Source: an uncultured Amylibacter sp.
GTDB lineage: Bacteria; Pseudomonadota; Alphaproteobacteria; Rhodobacterales; Rhodobacteraceae
Direction: 5' to 3'
Assembly (NCBI GenBank): GCA_959347425.1
Contig: OY365741.1
Location: 558,001 to 622,000, forward strand
DNA length: 64,000 nucleotides
Below are positions 46,273 to 54,394 of this stretch, in pieces. Both the position numbers and the translations under genes were made by a program. The notes under the pieces were generated by a model. It was not told the origin of the DNA. It ran no database searches and saw only the letters and a program-made list of their open reading frames with translations. Each line of letters opens with the position of its first letter. Within the stretch, counting starts at the first letter, position 1.

Positions 46273-47133
46273 TTATGGGCGTGCTATTTTTGCCATTAGC
46301 GTTGGATAAAGCAACCCCGCCATAATAATAACGCAAGCGATAATGGTGTTTATATTAAACGTCTCATCCAGGAAAACATACCCCGCCGCGATGCCAAAAA
46401 CGGGGACAAGAAACGCGTAAGGCGCGACTTGATTCGGGGAATAAAGTTTAACCAAATAACCGAACAGCCCAAAGCCCAATATCGTTGACACAAAGGCGTT
46501 AAACAAAACCGCCACCCCGCCGATGGCGGTGATATTTATCAAACTATCCCACTGCCCCGATTCGAATATCAGCGAGGTCGCCAGCAGGGGAATCGGTGGC
46601 ACAAGGCTCATCCAAACGACCAGCCGAAACGGGTTTATATCCCCCCCGCGTTTCATTAAAATCATGTTAATACCCCCGCAAACTGCGCCTGCCAAAACGA
46701 ACATAAGCCCTGTAAATGTGGGGCTTCCAACGAACCCCCATATCAGCAACCCAACGCCCAACGCCGATATACCTACCCCGATAATTTGCGCGGGGCGGGG
46801 CGTGTCTTTTAGAAAGACCGCCGATAATATCAATGCAAAAATAATCTGTGATTGGATTAATAACGATGTTAATCCCGCTGGCACACCCAGTTTTATCCCC
46901 GTAAAGGCGAAGGTGAAGGTGAATATGCCTAAAAACAAGCCTATTTGCAGGATTAACGCCCATGGCAACCCGTCTCTTTTAATAAAAAATATCAGTGGAA
47001 AAGCGATGGCGGTATATCTTAAACAGGTGAAAAAGATGGGGTCAAGGTTTTCCAATCCCGCCTTTGTGATAACGAAATTAACCCCCCAAATGGCCGATAT
47101 AGCTATTGCGAATAAGATATGGTGCGGTTTCAT
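46273..47133 (-). CDS. EamA-family (DMT) transporter
   Basis: Drug/metabolite-transporter superfamily protein (286 aa) with ten predicted membrane segments in two EamA repeats (about residues 5-135 and 145-280). The first repeat begins AIWGVNFVITKAGLENLDP, the second has LAGAVCGGINMILMKRGGDIN. The family exports amino acids and other metabolites; the substrate is unknown. It converges with the LysE gene (3-base gap) and is divergent from ruvX. Confidence 0.9.
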   Translation of the reverse strand: MKPHHILFAIAISAIWGVNFVITKAGLENLDPIFFTCLRYTAIAFPLIFFIKRDGLPWALILQIGLFLGIFTFTFAFTGIKLGVPAGLTSLLIQSQIIFALILSAVFLKDTPRPAQIIGVGISALGVGLLIWGFVGSPTFTGLMFVLAGAVCGGINMILMKRGGDINPFRLVVWMSLVPPIPLLATSLIFESGQWDSLINITAIGGVAVLFNAFVSTILGFGLFGYLVKLYSPNQVAPYAFLVPVFGIAAGYVFLDETFNINTIIACVIIMAGLLYPTLMAKIARP

Positions 47134-47161
47134 TGGGGTTTTTCTATTGCGAGGTTTTGTC

Positions 47162-47189
47162 TTGACAAAGCGATGTAATCCTTTATTTA
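47162..47189 (+). promoter_or_regulatory. Putative ruvX promoter
   Basis: TTGACA (47162-47167), 16-base spacer, TATTTA (47184-47189). The predicted start falls at about 47196, only two bases from the ruvX ATG, so either the message is leaderless or the true promoter lies upstream and the AAAAGGA here is the ribosome site. Confidence 0.4.
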
Positions 47190-47197
47190 AAAGGAAT

Positions 47198-47689
47198 ATG
47201 ACTATTTACAATAAGATTGAAGATTTTGCCAGTGTCTTGGCCGCGAACCGCCCGATTATCGGGCTGGATTTCGGCGATAAAACGATAGGAGTTGCGATTT
47301 CCGACAGGCGGCGGTGTATTGCGACCCCGAAAGAAACGATAAAACGGGGGCGGTTTGCGGTGGATTTGGCGGCTTTGCAGGGGATTATTCTGCGTGATGA
47401 AGTCTGCGGGATTATTCTGGGGTTGCCGATTCATATGAACGGGGATGAGGGTGTGCGTTGCCAGAAAACCCGTGCTTTTGCCCGAAACTTGGTGAAGAAT
47501 TTGGGGGACTCTGGCGATATGCCGATTGGCTTTTGGGATGAGCGATTATCCAGCCGAGTCGCCGACCGTGCGATGATAGAGGCGGATATGTCGCGGGCAA
47601 AACGGGCAGAATTGATAAACCACGTGGCGGCAGGATTTATCTTGCAGAGCGCGTTGGATCGTTTGGTTTATTTGGCACAGGAAGGATAA
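47198..47689 (+). CDS. ruvX: Putative pre-16S rRNA nuclease / Holliday-junction resolvase (YqgF)
   Basis: RNase H-fold protein (163 aa from this start). GLDFGDKTIGVAISD (about residues 22-36) carries the first catalytic aspartate; GLPIHMNGDEGVR and WDERLSSRVADRAM follow the family pattern. ATG 47198 is chosen over the much longer in-frame extension to 46523, which lies antisense to the EamA gene. AAAGGA lies just before the start. Confidence 0.92.
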   Translation: MTIYNKIEDFASVLAANRPIIGLDFGDKTIGVAISDRRRCIATPKETIKRGRFAVDLAALQGIILRDEVCGIILGLPIHMNGDEGVRCQKTRAFARNLVKNLGDSGDMPIGFWDERLSSRVADRAMIEADMSRAKRAELINHVAAGFILQSALDRLVYLAQEG

Positions 47690-47693
47690 AAAG

Positions 47694-47933
47694 ATGACTG
47701 ATGATAAAAATGTGTGGCAACGGGTGGAGCCTGATAGCCCATGCCAGAATATCTGCCTGATAGACCCTGATAGCAAGCTGTGTATCGGGTGCTATCGCAC
47801 GGGGGATGAAATCGCGCGGTGGAGTGCGATGGGGGCGGAGGCTCGGCGTGATATTACGAAGGTTCTGCCTGCCCGTATCGGGCTCGTGAAACGCGGGCGT
47901 AAGGGCGGACGGAGGGCGCGGGTTAGCGATTAA
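47694..47933 (+). CDS. DUF1289 small cysteine-rich protein
   Basis: Protein of 79 aa with the DUF1289 signature: SPCQNICLIDPDSKLCIGC, then RTGDEIARWSAMG and a basic tail. Four cysteines suggest metal or cluster binding. Function unknown. It follows ruvX by 4 bases. The last codons (V-S-D) and stop are part of a TTAACGA repeat shared with the downstream gap. Confidence 0.85.
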   Translation: MTDDKNVWQRVEPDSPCQNICLIDPDSKLCIGCYRTGDEIARWSAMGAEARRDITKVLPARIGLVKRGRKGGRRARVSD

Positions 47934-47943
47934 CGATTAACGA

Positions 47944-48531
47944 TTAATAACTAGCGACATACCCACGCGGCATCAACTGGTCGATAAAATCCTCCACCCG
48001 CGCGGTCAAATCTGTGTTAGAGAACCCCGAACCCTGCAACCCCGCCTGTTGTGCCAGCTCTTGCGTCACGAACATCTGCCCGCTATCCGCCCCGCACCGA
48101 GCCTGCCATTTTGCCATATCGGGCGGGGATTTCCGCGCCTTTAGCTGAATATACCACGACTGCCCGTCCGCATCGGTCATAATCACATCAAAACACGGCT
48201 GGTTGGTTTTGCCAAATAAGGCGGCTGTGATAGAATCTCCGTCCGTGTTTTCTGCCCGTACGAATTCCAATTCGTGCAATATACCCTTTACATTAGAGAC
48301 GACTGCGCGGATTTGCCCCTTTTTGGGGTCGTCATAAAACTTGTCCAATCGAGCGCGGATAGCGTCCACATCGGGATATTTGCTGGGGGAATACCGTTGG
48401 AAAGCCTCCAGAACATCCGCGTCTAGATCTGTGTCGGCAAAGACGGCTGGGGCGGATAACGCTGATATAATGAGGATTGCCGCGATAAGACGCAAGCGGG
48501 AGTATAACGAGCGGGGGCTGATGAGGGGCAT
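47944..48531 (-). CDS. Exported protein with a PD-(D/E)XK-like sequence pattern
   Basis: Unrecognised protein of 195 aa from the chosen start (AAGGAA lies before ATG 48531). A signal peptide (LRLIAAILIISALSAPAVFA) is cut near residue 32 of this form. Mature residues 80-145 have the order HELEFV, then QPCFDVIMTDADGQSWYIQLKA: an acidic residue, a D in a beta strand and a Q-x-K strand, the spacing seen in PD-(D/E)XK nucleases and relatives. A secreted nuclease-like fold would be unusual, so this is only a pattern match. Two cysteines near residues 120 and 150. Confidence 0.6.
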   Translation of the reverse strand: MPLISPRSLYSRLRLIAAILIISALSAPAVFADTDLDADVLEAFQRYSPSKYPDVDAIRARLDKFYDDPKKGQIRAVVSNVKGILHELEFVRAENTDGDSITAALFGKTNQPCFDVIMTDADGQSWYIQLKARKSPPDMAKWQARCGADSGQMFVTQELAQQAGLQGSGFSNTDLTARVEDFIDQLMPRGYVASY

Positions 48532-48604
48532 TGCGTTTCCTTTATTTGCGGGGATATTAACCATTTGTTAATAAAGGTTAACAAATAGTTAACGGAAATG
48601 CAAG

Positions 48605-49060
48605 GGGGAATTAGCGATTAGTGATTAGTGGTTAGTGATTGGTTTTTTAGCCCTTGCGGGTCTTCGTCATTGCTACGCAATACCGACCAGCGTGGTCTTT
48701 TGTGCGTAGCCCCCACTTCGTGGGAGCATGCCAAAAGCCCTTGGGTTTCAAGGTGATAAGATTTCTATAAATTTACTATCTGGAATAACAAGACGAGAGA
48801 TTGGATTATTTGCAAAGAATACTTGGGAATTGGTGATAGGTTTGCTCTAAATTTATTTAGGCTTTGCCTAGAAACTAGGACAGGCTTGGGTGCGCCCGCC
48901 CCGAAGAGGCTTTAGCCTCAAGGGTGCGGGCGCGCCCCGTGGTGACATCGCAAAGCGATGGCGAAGACCCGAAGGGCATCACTAATCACTAATCACTAAT
49001 CACTAATCACTAATCACTAATCACTAATCATTAATCACTAATCACTAATCACTAAACCAG
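48605..49060. repeat. Heptad-bracketed dispersed element, copy G (reverse, full length)
   Basis: The left array is TTAGCGA/TTAGTGA (48611-48640); the right array is about ten units of CACTAAT (48978-49055), its exact inverse, and supplies the cmk stop. The body 48650-48977 is bounded by GCCCTTGCGGGTCTTCG and CGAAGACCCGAAGGGC, inverted repeats differing by one base. Inside, reading right to left: the GAGGCTTTAGCCTC module flanked by GGGTGCGCCCGC and GCGGGCGCGCCCC, the core palindrome (48847-48860) and the hairpin CCCCCAC-TTC-GTGGGAG (48710-48726). This is the cleanest full-length copy. Confidence 0.9.
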
Positions 49061-49670
49061 AAACATACCCACAAGCCGCATCAAACGCCGCCTGCCTGTC
49101 CAGAGCGCTCGTATCCAGCAAAAACGCATCCTCCGCCTGTGCCAACGGGGAAATCGCACGATGCGCATCATCATAATCCCGCTTTTCAATCGCCGCTAAG
49201 ACATCCCCCATATCCACATCCTCCCCCATATCCCGCAATTCCAAAAACCGCCGCTCTGCACGGACAACAACGCTCGCCGTGATAAACAATTTCGCCTCTG
49301 CCTGCGGGCAAATCACCGTGCCAATATCGCGCCCATCCAACACCGCCCCGCCATCTCGCCGAGCAAAATCACGCTGGAAACCGCGCAAAACCTCTCGCAC
49401 CTCGCCAAACGCGGCAATATGCGCGGCCATTTGCGTGACGGCAGGACGGCGCAATCCATCGGCCGCCAAATCCGCCTCATCCAATCCCGCGGCAAACGCG
49501 GACGCAACCACAGCCGAAACCTCCCCCCCAGCGTCAATTACTTTCAGAGCAATCGCGCGGTACAGCAACCCCGTATCCAAATAGGCAAAGCCAAAATGCG
49601 CCGCCAATTCCCGCGCAATCGTGCCTTTACCCGCCGCCGAGGGACCGTCTATGGCAACAGTGAACCTCAC
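49038..49670 (-). CDS. cmk: Cytidylate kinase
   Basis: Phosphorylates CMP and dCMP (210 aa). [19 protein letters not shown] (P-loop, about residues 5-23), [12 protein letters not shown] and [14 protein letters not shown] signatures are present. The start is GTG 49670, overlapping the aroA stop (GTGA); the longer in-frame start would sit inside aroA. The usual downstream neighbour rpsA is absent: a repeat element follows instead. The last codons come from the CACTAAT array. Confidence 0.94.
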   Translation of the reverse strand: MRFTVAIDGPSAAGKGTIARELAAHFGFAYLDTGLLYRAIALKVIDAGGEVSAVVASAFAAGLDEADLAADGLRRPAVTQMAAHIAAFGEVREVLRGFQRDFARRDGGAVLDGRDIGTVICPQAEAKLFITASVVVRAERRFLELRDMGEDVDMGDVLAAIEKRDYDDAHRAISPLAQAEDAFLLDTSALDRQAAFDAACGYVSGLVISD

Positions 49671-50986
49671 ACCGCCACCCGCACAATATCCGCACCCAAC
49701 CCGCACATCAGCTTTTCAAACACGGGAAAGCTAGTAGCAATCGCCGCACCATCATCTACAGTAATAGGCGCGTCCGCAACCAACCCCATCACCAAAAACG
49801 ACATAGCAATACGGTGGTCAAAATGCGTTTTCACACAAATCCCGCCACGCACGGCACCGCCATGGACTATCATCCAATCCTCGCCCTGTTCCACCTTGAT
49901 ACCCATAGCGACCAATCCGTCCGCCATAGCAGCAATCCTATCGGATTCCTTAATCCGCAATTCGCCAATGCCTCGCATAACGGTTTTGCCAGAAGAAAAC
50001 GCCGCCACCACCGATAAAATCGGGTATTCATCAATCATAGAGGGCGCACGGTCAGGCGGAACTTCCACGCCAGACAAGGCAGACGCAGACACGCGCAAAT
50101 CGGCAAAAGCCTCCCCCCCTTCCACCCGTTCGTTTTCAAAAACAATATCCGCGCCCATTTCAATCAAAGTCGTCAAAAGCCCAGTACGCGTGGGGTTCAT
50201 ACTGATATTCGGCAGCAAAATCTGCGAATTTTCCACCAGCAACGCCGCCACCATAGGAAACGCGGCAGAGCTTGGGTCGGCAGGCACGGACAGCTTTTGC
50301 GCGGTTAATTCGGGCTGCCCTTGCAGGTGAATATGCCACGCTCCGTTTTTCTCAAAGGTCTCAATTTCCGCGCCAAAGCCCTTTAACATACGCTCTGTAT
50401 GGTCGCGAGTCTTGGCGGGCTCAATCACCACTGATTCACCACGGACATTTAACGCCGCCAGCAGAACGGCGGATTTTATCTGCGCCGAAGCGTGCGGGGT
50501 CGTATAATGTATCGGCGCGGGGGTTTTCGCGCCAATCATAGTCAGGGGTAAAAACCCGCCAGCTCGCCCAAAAGACTGCGCCCCGAACTCTGCCAAAGGC
50601 GCGGTAATCCGCCCCATAGGGCGACTGCGCAGGCTGGCATCTCCCGTGAAAGTGGCGGCAATCGGGGTGGTCGCCATCGCGCCCATAATCAGGCGGACTC
50701 CTGTGCCAGCGTTGCCGCAATCTATCACGGTTTCGGGCTCCATAAACCCGCCAACGCCGAGCCCGTGGATTTTGTTTTGCTGGATTTGTGCGCCAAAAGC
50801 GGACATGGCACGGGCGGTGTTCTGCACATCATCGCCGTTTAATAGCCCGGTGATTTGGGTTTCCCCAACCGCCATTGCGCCGAGGATGAGGGCGCGGTGG
50901 GATATGGATTTATCGCCCGGGATTTTGGCGGTGCCTTTTAAGGGGTTGCCTTTGCTGGCTTTCATAGGGATTGGGTCGTGGGTCAT
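49667..50986 (-). CDS. aroA: 3-phosphoshikimate 1-carboxyvinyltransferase (EPSP synthase)
   Basis: Shikimate-pathway enzyme (439 aa). The N-terminal substrate loop is [19 protein letters not shown] (about residues 18-36); [12 protein letters not shown] (about 92-103) and [21 protein letters not shown] (about 308-328) follow. It shows the NAGTG...R pattern; whether it is a class I or II enzyme I do not judge. First gene of the aroA-cmk pair, divergent from the NYN locus. Confidence 0.96.
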   Translation of the reverse strand: MTHDPIPMKASKGNPLKGTAKIPGDKSISHRALILGAMAVGETQITGLLNGDDVQNTARAMSAFGAQIQQNKIHGLGVGGFMEPETVIDCGNAGTGVRLIMGAMATTPIAATFTGDASLRSRPMGRITAPLAEFGAQSFGRAGGFLPLTMIGAKTPAPIHYTTPHASAQIKSAVLLAALNVRGESVVIEPAKTRDHTERMLKGFGAEIETFEKNGAWHIHLQGQPELTAQKLSVPADPSSAAFPMVAALLVENSQILLPNISMNPTRTGLLTTLIEMGADIVFENERVEGGEAFADLRVSASALSGVEVPPDRAPSMIDEYPILSVVAAFSSGKTVMRGIGELRIKESDRIAAMADGLVAMGIKVEQGEDWMIVHGGAVRGGICVKTHFDHRIAMSFLVMGLVADAPITVDDGAAIATSFPVFEKLMCGLGADIVRVAV

Positions 50987-51141
50987 TGTGGGGATGCCTT
51001 TTGGGTTGGTTTTGAGGTCTTTTATAGGGTTTTTGGGGGTTTTGCAATTTTTAGTTTTTTGGGGGGTTCGTTCTGTTATGCGTCATAAATAAAATAGGCG
51101 GGCGGGTTTGTCGCCCGTCCGTTTATTGAAAAAAATGTGAA

Positions 51142-51275
51142 AAAAAGCAAAAAAACGCTTGACACTATCTAAAATAGCTGTTAATTAACCCTTATCCCGC
51201 TCTTGGCAGTAGACTCTCGGTCATTTATCCCCTGATTGTCGACCCCAAGAGCACTTTATTTTAGACTATAAATTA
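51142..51275 (+). ncRNA. Tandem unit 1: promoter plus hairpin RNA
   Basis: TTGACA (51159-51164), 17-base spacer and TAATTA (51182-51187) predict a start near 51194. The transcript would carry GCTCTTGG (51199-51206) pairing with CCAAGAGC (51245-51252), an inner stem around CGGTCA/TGATTG and a T-rich 3' flank (TTTATTTT). An AAAAGC...AACGCTTGACA block opens each unit. Unit 1 and unit 2 are nearly identical. Confidence 0.6.
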
Positions 51276-51286
51276 TTTATTATCAC

Positions 51287-51421
51287 AAAAGCGTGAAGAC
51301 CGCTTGACATCAGCTAATATAACTGTTAATTAACCCTTATCCAGCTCTTGGCAGTACACTCTCGGTCATTTATTCACTGATTGTCGACCCCAAGAGCACT
51401 TTATTTTAGACTATAACTAAA
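51287..51421 (+). ncRNA. Tandem unit 2: promoter plus hairpin RNA
   Basis: TTGACA (51304-51309), 17-base spacer, TAATTA (51327-51332). GCTCTTGG (51344-51351) pairs with CCAAGAGC (51390-51397). The spacing from unit 1 is 145 bases. Differences from unit 1 cluster in the apical loop, while the basal stem and the promoter are unchanged. Confidence 0.6.
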
Positions 51422-51431
51422 TTAATTGTAA

Positions 51432-51556
51432 CAAAAGCATGAATAACGCTTGATACCCGCTAATATAACTGTTAAACAACTCTTATCCAGCTCTTGGCAG
51501 TAATCTTTCGATCAAGACGATCCCATCGAAAGACGATCCCAAGAGCATTTTTTTAT
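51432..51556 (+). ncRNA. Tandem unit 3: promoter plus hairpin RNA with intrinsic terminator
   Basis: TTGATA (51450-51455), 17-base spacer, TAAACA. GCTCTTGG (51490-51497) pairs with CCAAGAGC (51539-51546); the apical part is rebuilt as a 9-bp stem TCTTTCGAT/ATCGAAAGA (51504-51512, 51525-51533). The basal stem is followed by T7 (51548-51554), a strong intrinsic terminator nine bases before the NYN start codon. GACGATCCC occurs twice, in the loop and after the inner stem. Confidence 0.62.
51548..51554 (+). terminator. Intrinsic terminator before the NYN gene
   Basis: Eight-pair stem GCTCTTGG/CCAAGAGC with a T7 run. It would end most transcripts from the three upstream promoters before the NYN gene, leaving read-through. 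Confidence 0.6.
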
Positions 51557-51563
51557 TTAGAAT

Positions 51564-52274
51564 ATGGTTCTTATTATGAAAACAGCTATATTGATTGATG
51601 CTGCCTTTTTCTTAAACAGGTTTCCACACGTTTATCAAAACAAATCTGCCGATAATGCAAAGGAAGTCGCGCGCACTTTGCACGAAATGGCTTTAGGTCA
51701 TCTCTCACCCAAAGATAAAGACCGCCAAGAACTATACCGTATTTTTGTTTATGATTGTGCTCCTTTATCAAAAAAGGCTCATAATCCTATTAGTGAAAAA
51801 GCCATTGATTTTAGTAAAACACCCATGGCCAGCTTTCGCAATGAATTTCATAACGAATTAAAATCCTTGCGTAAGGTTGCTTTAAAACTTGGCAGATTAT
51901 CTAACATATCAAGCTGGCAACTTAAACCTCCTGTACTTAAAGAGCTTTTGGATGGAACGCGCAAATTTGAAGACCTTGTAGATTCTGATTTTAAATACAA
52001 TGTTACGCAAAAAGGCACGGATATGAAAATCGGTGTTGATATTGCGACGCTTGCCTCTAAACAACGGGTTGATAAAATTGTTCTGGTCACGGGTGATGCT
52101 GATTTTGTGCCAGCCGCGAAAATGGCACGGCGCGAGGGTATAGATTTTATCCTTGATTCTATGCGGAGTGGAATTCCTGATGATTTGAACGAACATATTG
52201 ACGGATGGCGTTCAACCTGTCCTAATCCAGATAAAGAACGCAAACCCGTTAAGAAACCATCAAATAAAAAATAA
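51564..52274 (+). CDS. NYN-domain (LabA/DUF88-like) putative ribonuclease
   Basis: PIN-like NYN-domain protein (236 aa). Signature acidic residues are in AILIDAAFFLNR (about residues 8-19), KIGVDIATLAS (about 152-162) and KIVLVTGDADFVPAAKMAR (about 170-188), followed by GIDFILDSM; together they make the metal-binding RNase site of the family. The tail is lysine-rich. ATG 51564 or 51576 may be the start; neither has a clear Shine-Dalgarno, and a terminator ends nine bases before the first. The gene is A+T-rich compared with aroA and trmB. RNA-based control by the three upstream units is inferred from position. Confidence 0.82.
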   Translation: MVLIMKTAILIDAAFFLNRFPHVYQNKSADNAKEVARTLHEMALGHLSPKDKDRQELYRIFVYDCAPLSKKAHNPISEKAIDFSKTPMASFRNEFHNELKSLRKVALKLGRLSNISSWQLKPPVLKELLDGTRKFEDLVDSDFKYNVTQKGTDMKIGVDIATLASKQRVDKIVLVTGDADFVPAAKMARREGIDFILDSMRSGIPDDLNEHIDGWRSTCPNPDKERKPVKKPSNKK

Positions 52275-52324
52275 CGGATGATGCGAGCCATCATTCCCCA
52301 CGCGACCCCCTCAACAAATAGCAA

Positions 52325-52370
52325 AGGGCTTTTGCACCTGCCCGCCTTGCGGGTAGTAGGCAAAAGCCCT
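52325..52370. terminator. Bidirectional hairpin between the NYN gene and trmB
   Basis: AGGGCTTTTGC (52325-52335) pairs perfectly with GCAAAAGCCCT (52360-52370), with an inner CCCG/CGGG stem. The run of T inside the arm can end transcription from either side. The same GGGCTTTTG...hairpin...CAAAAG design is found in the core of the dispersed element, so it may be a relic. Confidence 0.6.
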
Positions 52371-52384
52371 CCGCCCGTTAATCA

Positions 52385-53095
52385 TCACCGCCTAACAAAT
52401 TCCAAATACGTCGCCCTCCGCCCCTCACGCAACGCCTTGCTCTCATACCGCGTAGAATACCAATCCGCCCACGGATACCGCCAATCATCCGCCCGACCAG
52501 CCAGCCAATCAAACTGCCCGCACCCGCCCACCTCTTCCAAAGCCTGCCTTACATAATCATCAATATCCGTGGCACATCGGAAAAACGCACCCCCCCGCAA
52601 AACTCGCGCCAAAGGGAGCAGATACTCAGCCGTCACAAACCGCCGCCTATGATGCTTTTTTTTCGGCCAAGGGTCGGGGTACAATAAAAACACCCCATCC
52701 AAACAGGCATCGGGCAGAACATCCAGCATATCGCGAACATCCCCGTTATAAAGGCGGATATTATCCACCCCCGCGTCCGCGATTTTCCCAAGAGCGGTTG
52801 CCACTCCATTGACATAAGGCTCGCACCCTATCACGCCAATATCGGGGTTATTTCGCGCCTGATGCACCAGATGCTCGCCACTGCCAAAGCCGACTTCCAA
52901 CCACAGCCTATCAAACCGCCCATCAAACCAATCAAACGGATTAACCACCGCCCGCGTGGGGTTTTCATCGTGCGAGACGCCCGCGACACCCAATGCGGGC
53001 AAATCCCGCGTTAGGCGAACCTGCTGTAACGGGCGCAAGGATTTGCCCTTCGTGCGCCCGTAGAACTTGCGACTATGTGCCAAATCTGGGCGCAT
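52385..53095 (-). CDS. trmB: tRNA (guanine-N7-)-methyltransferase
   Basis: Methylates G46 in tRNA (236 aa from this start). The SAM-binding strand is LWLEVGFGSGEHLVHQAR (about residues 65-82), followed by GCEPYVNGVATAL and the FLLYPDPWPKKKHHRRR motif (about 134-150). ATG 53095 is chosen because it overlaps the metK stop (TAATG); an upstream start would lie inside metK. Confidence 0.94.
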   Translation of the reverse strand: MRPDLAHSRKFYGRTKGKSLRPLQQVRLTRDLPALGVAGVSHDENPTRAVVNPFDWFDGRFDRLWLEVGFGSGEHLVHQARNNPDIGVIGCEPYVNGVATALGKIADAGVDNIRLYNGDVRDMLDVLPDACLDGVFLLYPDPWPKKKHHRRRFVTAEYLLPLARVLRGGAFFRCATDIDDYVRQALEEVGGCGQFDWLAGRADDWRYPWADWYSTRYESKALREGRRATYLEFVRR

Positions 53096-54258
53096 TATAC
53101 CTGCTGTTTCAACGCGTCTATTAAATCGGTGGATTCCCAACTGAACCCGCCATCATCCGTTGGCGTACGCCCGAAATGCCCGTAGGCCGCCGTGCGTGCA
53201 TAAATCGGTTTTTGCAAGCGTAAATGCTGGATAATCCCGTTCGGGGTGAGGGACATAATCCCCCGCAAAACCCGTTCAATCTGCTGTTCCTTCGCGGCAC
53301 CCGTGCCGTAAGTATCGCAGTAAATAGACAACGGTTCTGCCACGCCAATCGCGTATGATAACTGTATCATGCAGCGTTTAGCCAGCCCCGCGGCGACTAC
53401 ATTCTTCGCCAAATACCGCGCGGCATAGGCGGCCGAGCGATCAACTTTCGTTGGGTCTTTGCCAGAAAACGCACCGCCCCCATGCGGGGCAGCCCCGCCA
53501 TAGGTATCCACGATGATTTTACGCCCAGTCAGCCCCGCGTCGCCAACAGGCCCGCCAATAACAAACGCACCCGTAGGATTAACGTGCCAAACGGTTTTAT
53601 CGCTAACCCAGCCGTCAGGCAAAGCCTTAATAATATAAGGTTTCACGATATCTTTCACATCGTTAGAGGTCATTTTCGCGTCCAAATGCTGGTTTGATAA
53701 AACGATGGAATCAACCCCCACGGGCAGATTATTTTCATAACGCACGGATAGCTGGGTTTTCGCGTCTGGTCCCAAATCGGGGGTTTTGCCAGCATGCCGA
53801 GCCTCCGACAACCTCCGCAAAATCGCATGGGAATAGTGAATCGGGGCGGGCATAAAATGGTCGGTTTCATCCACCGCATAGCCGAACATGATGCCTTGGT
53901 CGCCCGCGCCCCCCGTATCTACCCCCTGTGCAATATGGGCGGATTGGGGGTTTAGATAGTTATCAACGGTGAGGTCTTTCCAGTGAAAGCCGTCCTGTTC
54001 ATAGCCGATTTCACGCACGCAATCGCGCACGATTTTATCAACCTGCCCCATAAAGGCGGTTGTGCCGTCTTCGGGCAAGGCGATTTCCCCGCCTATAACA
54101 ACGCGGTTTGTGGTGGCAAAAACCTCCACCCCCGCGCGGGCGGCTGGGCTGGTTTTTATCAATGCGTCCAGTATCGAATCCGATATACGGTCGCAAATTT
54201 TATCGGGGTGACCCTCTGATACCGATTCAGAGGTGAAGGTGTAGTTTGGTCGTGTCAT
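53095..54258 (-). CDS. metK: S-adenosylmethionine synthetase
   Basis: Makes SAM from methionine and ATP (387 aa). [20 protein letters not shown] (about residues 7-26), the flexible loop [12 protein letters not shown] (about 116-127), [16 protein letters not shown] (about 257-272) and the C-terminal GHFGR are all present. It is preceded by a SAM/SAH-type riboswitch covering the ribosome site. It is coupled to trmB, itself a SAM user. Confidence 0.97.
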   Translation of the reverse strand: MTRPNYTFTSESVSEGHPDKICDRISDSILDALIKTSPAARAGVEVFATTNRVVIGGEIALPEDGTTAFMGQVDKIVRDCVREIGYEQDGFHWKDLTVDNYLNPQSAHIAQGVDTGGAGDQGIMFGYAVDETDHFMPAPIHYSHAILRRLSEARHAGKTPDLGPDAKTQLSVRYENNLPVGVDSIVLSNQHLDAKMTSNDVKDIVKPYIIKALPDGWVSDKTVWHVNPTGAFVIGGPVGDAGLTGRKIIVDTYGGAAPHGGGAFSGKDPTKVDRSAAYAARYLAKNVVAAGLAKRCMIQLSYAIGVAEPLSIYCDTYGTGAAKEQQIERVLRGIMSLTPNGIIQHLRLQKPIYARTAAYGHFGRTPTDDGGFSWESTDLIDALKQQV

Positions 54259-54264
54259 GTGAGA

Positions 54265-54311
54265 CTGCTCCGTTTTATGAATGTTTTTACGTCAGGAAGC
54301 CGTTGTAAAAA
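54265..54311 (-). promoter_or_regulatory. SAM/SAH riboswitch of metK
   Basis: On the minus strand: GTAAAAA (54305-54311 read in reverse as the 5' arm TTTTTAC) and its partner enclose ACAACGGCTTCCTGACGT, and 20 bases later comes CGGAGCA, the ribosome site, which can pair with the CTTCC of the loop as a pseudoknot. ACGGCTTCCTG(A/G)CG and GGAGCA match the known SAM/SAH class, which blocks translation when SAM is bound. It lies directly before metK, its usual target. Confidence 0.82.
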
Positions 54312-54338
54312 TGGGATGTAAGATTAATTACATGCGCC

Positions 54339-54367
54339 CTATTAAAGGGGGCTTGGGGAAGAGTCAA
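54339..54367 (-). promoter_or_regulatory. metK promoter
   Basis: Minus strand TTGACT (54362-54367), 17-base spacer, TAATAG (54339-54344); the predicted start near 54332 leaves a leader long enough for the riboswitch. Confidence 0.6.
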
Positions 54368-54394
54368 GAGGATTTGTTAATTTTTAGTAAATGG

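Noticed and set aside
46523..47197. Long N-terminal extension of ruvX
   Set aside because: It lies antisense to the EamA gene, has no conserved content, and the family start with ribosome site is at 47198.
49419..50330. Long plus-strand frame opposite aroA/cmk
   Set aside because: Antisense to two certain genes; Ser/Ala/Pro-rich composition without domain.
51142..51556. CRISPR array
   Set aside because: Repeats of ~145 bp with conserved promoter-like and hairpin parts and no variable spacers; only three units.
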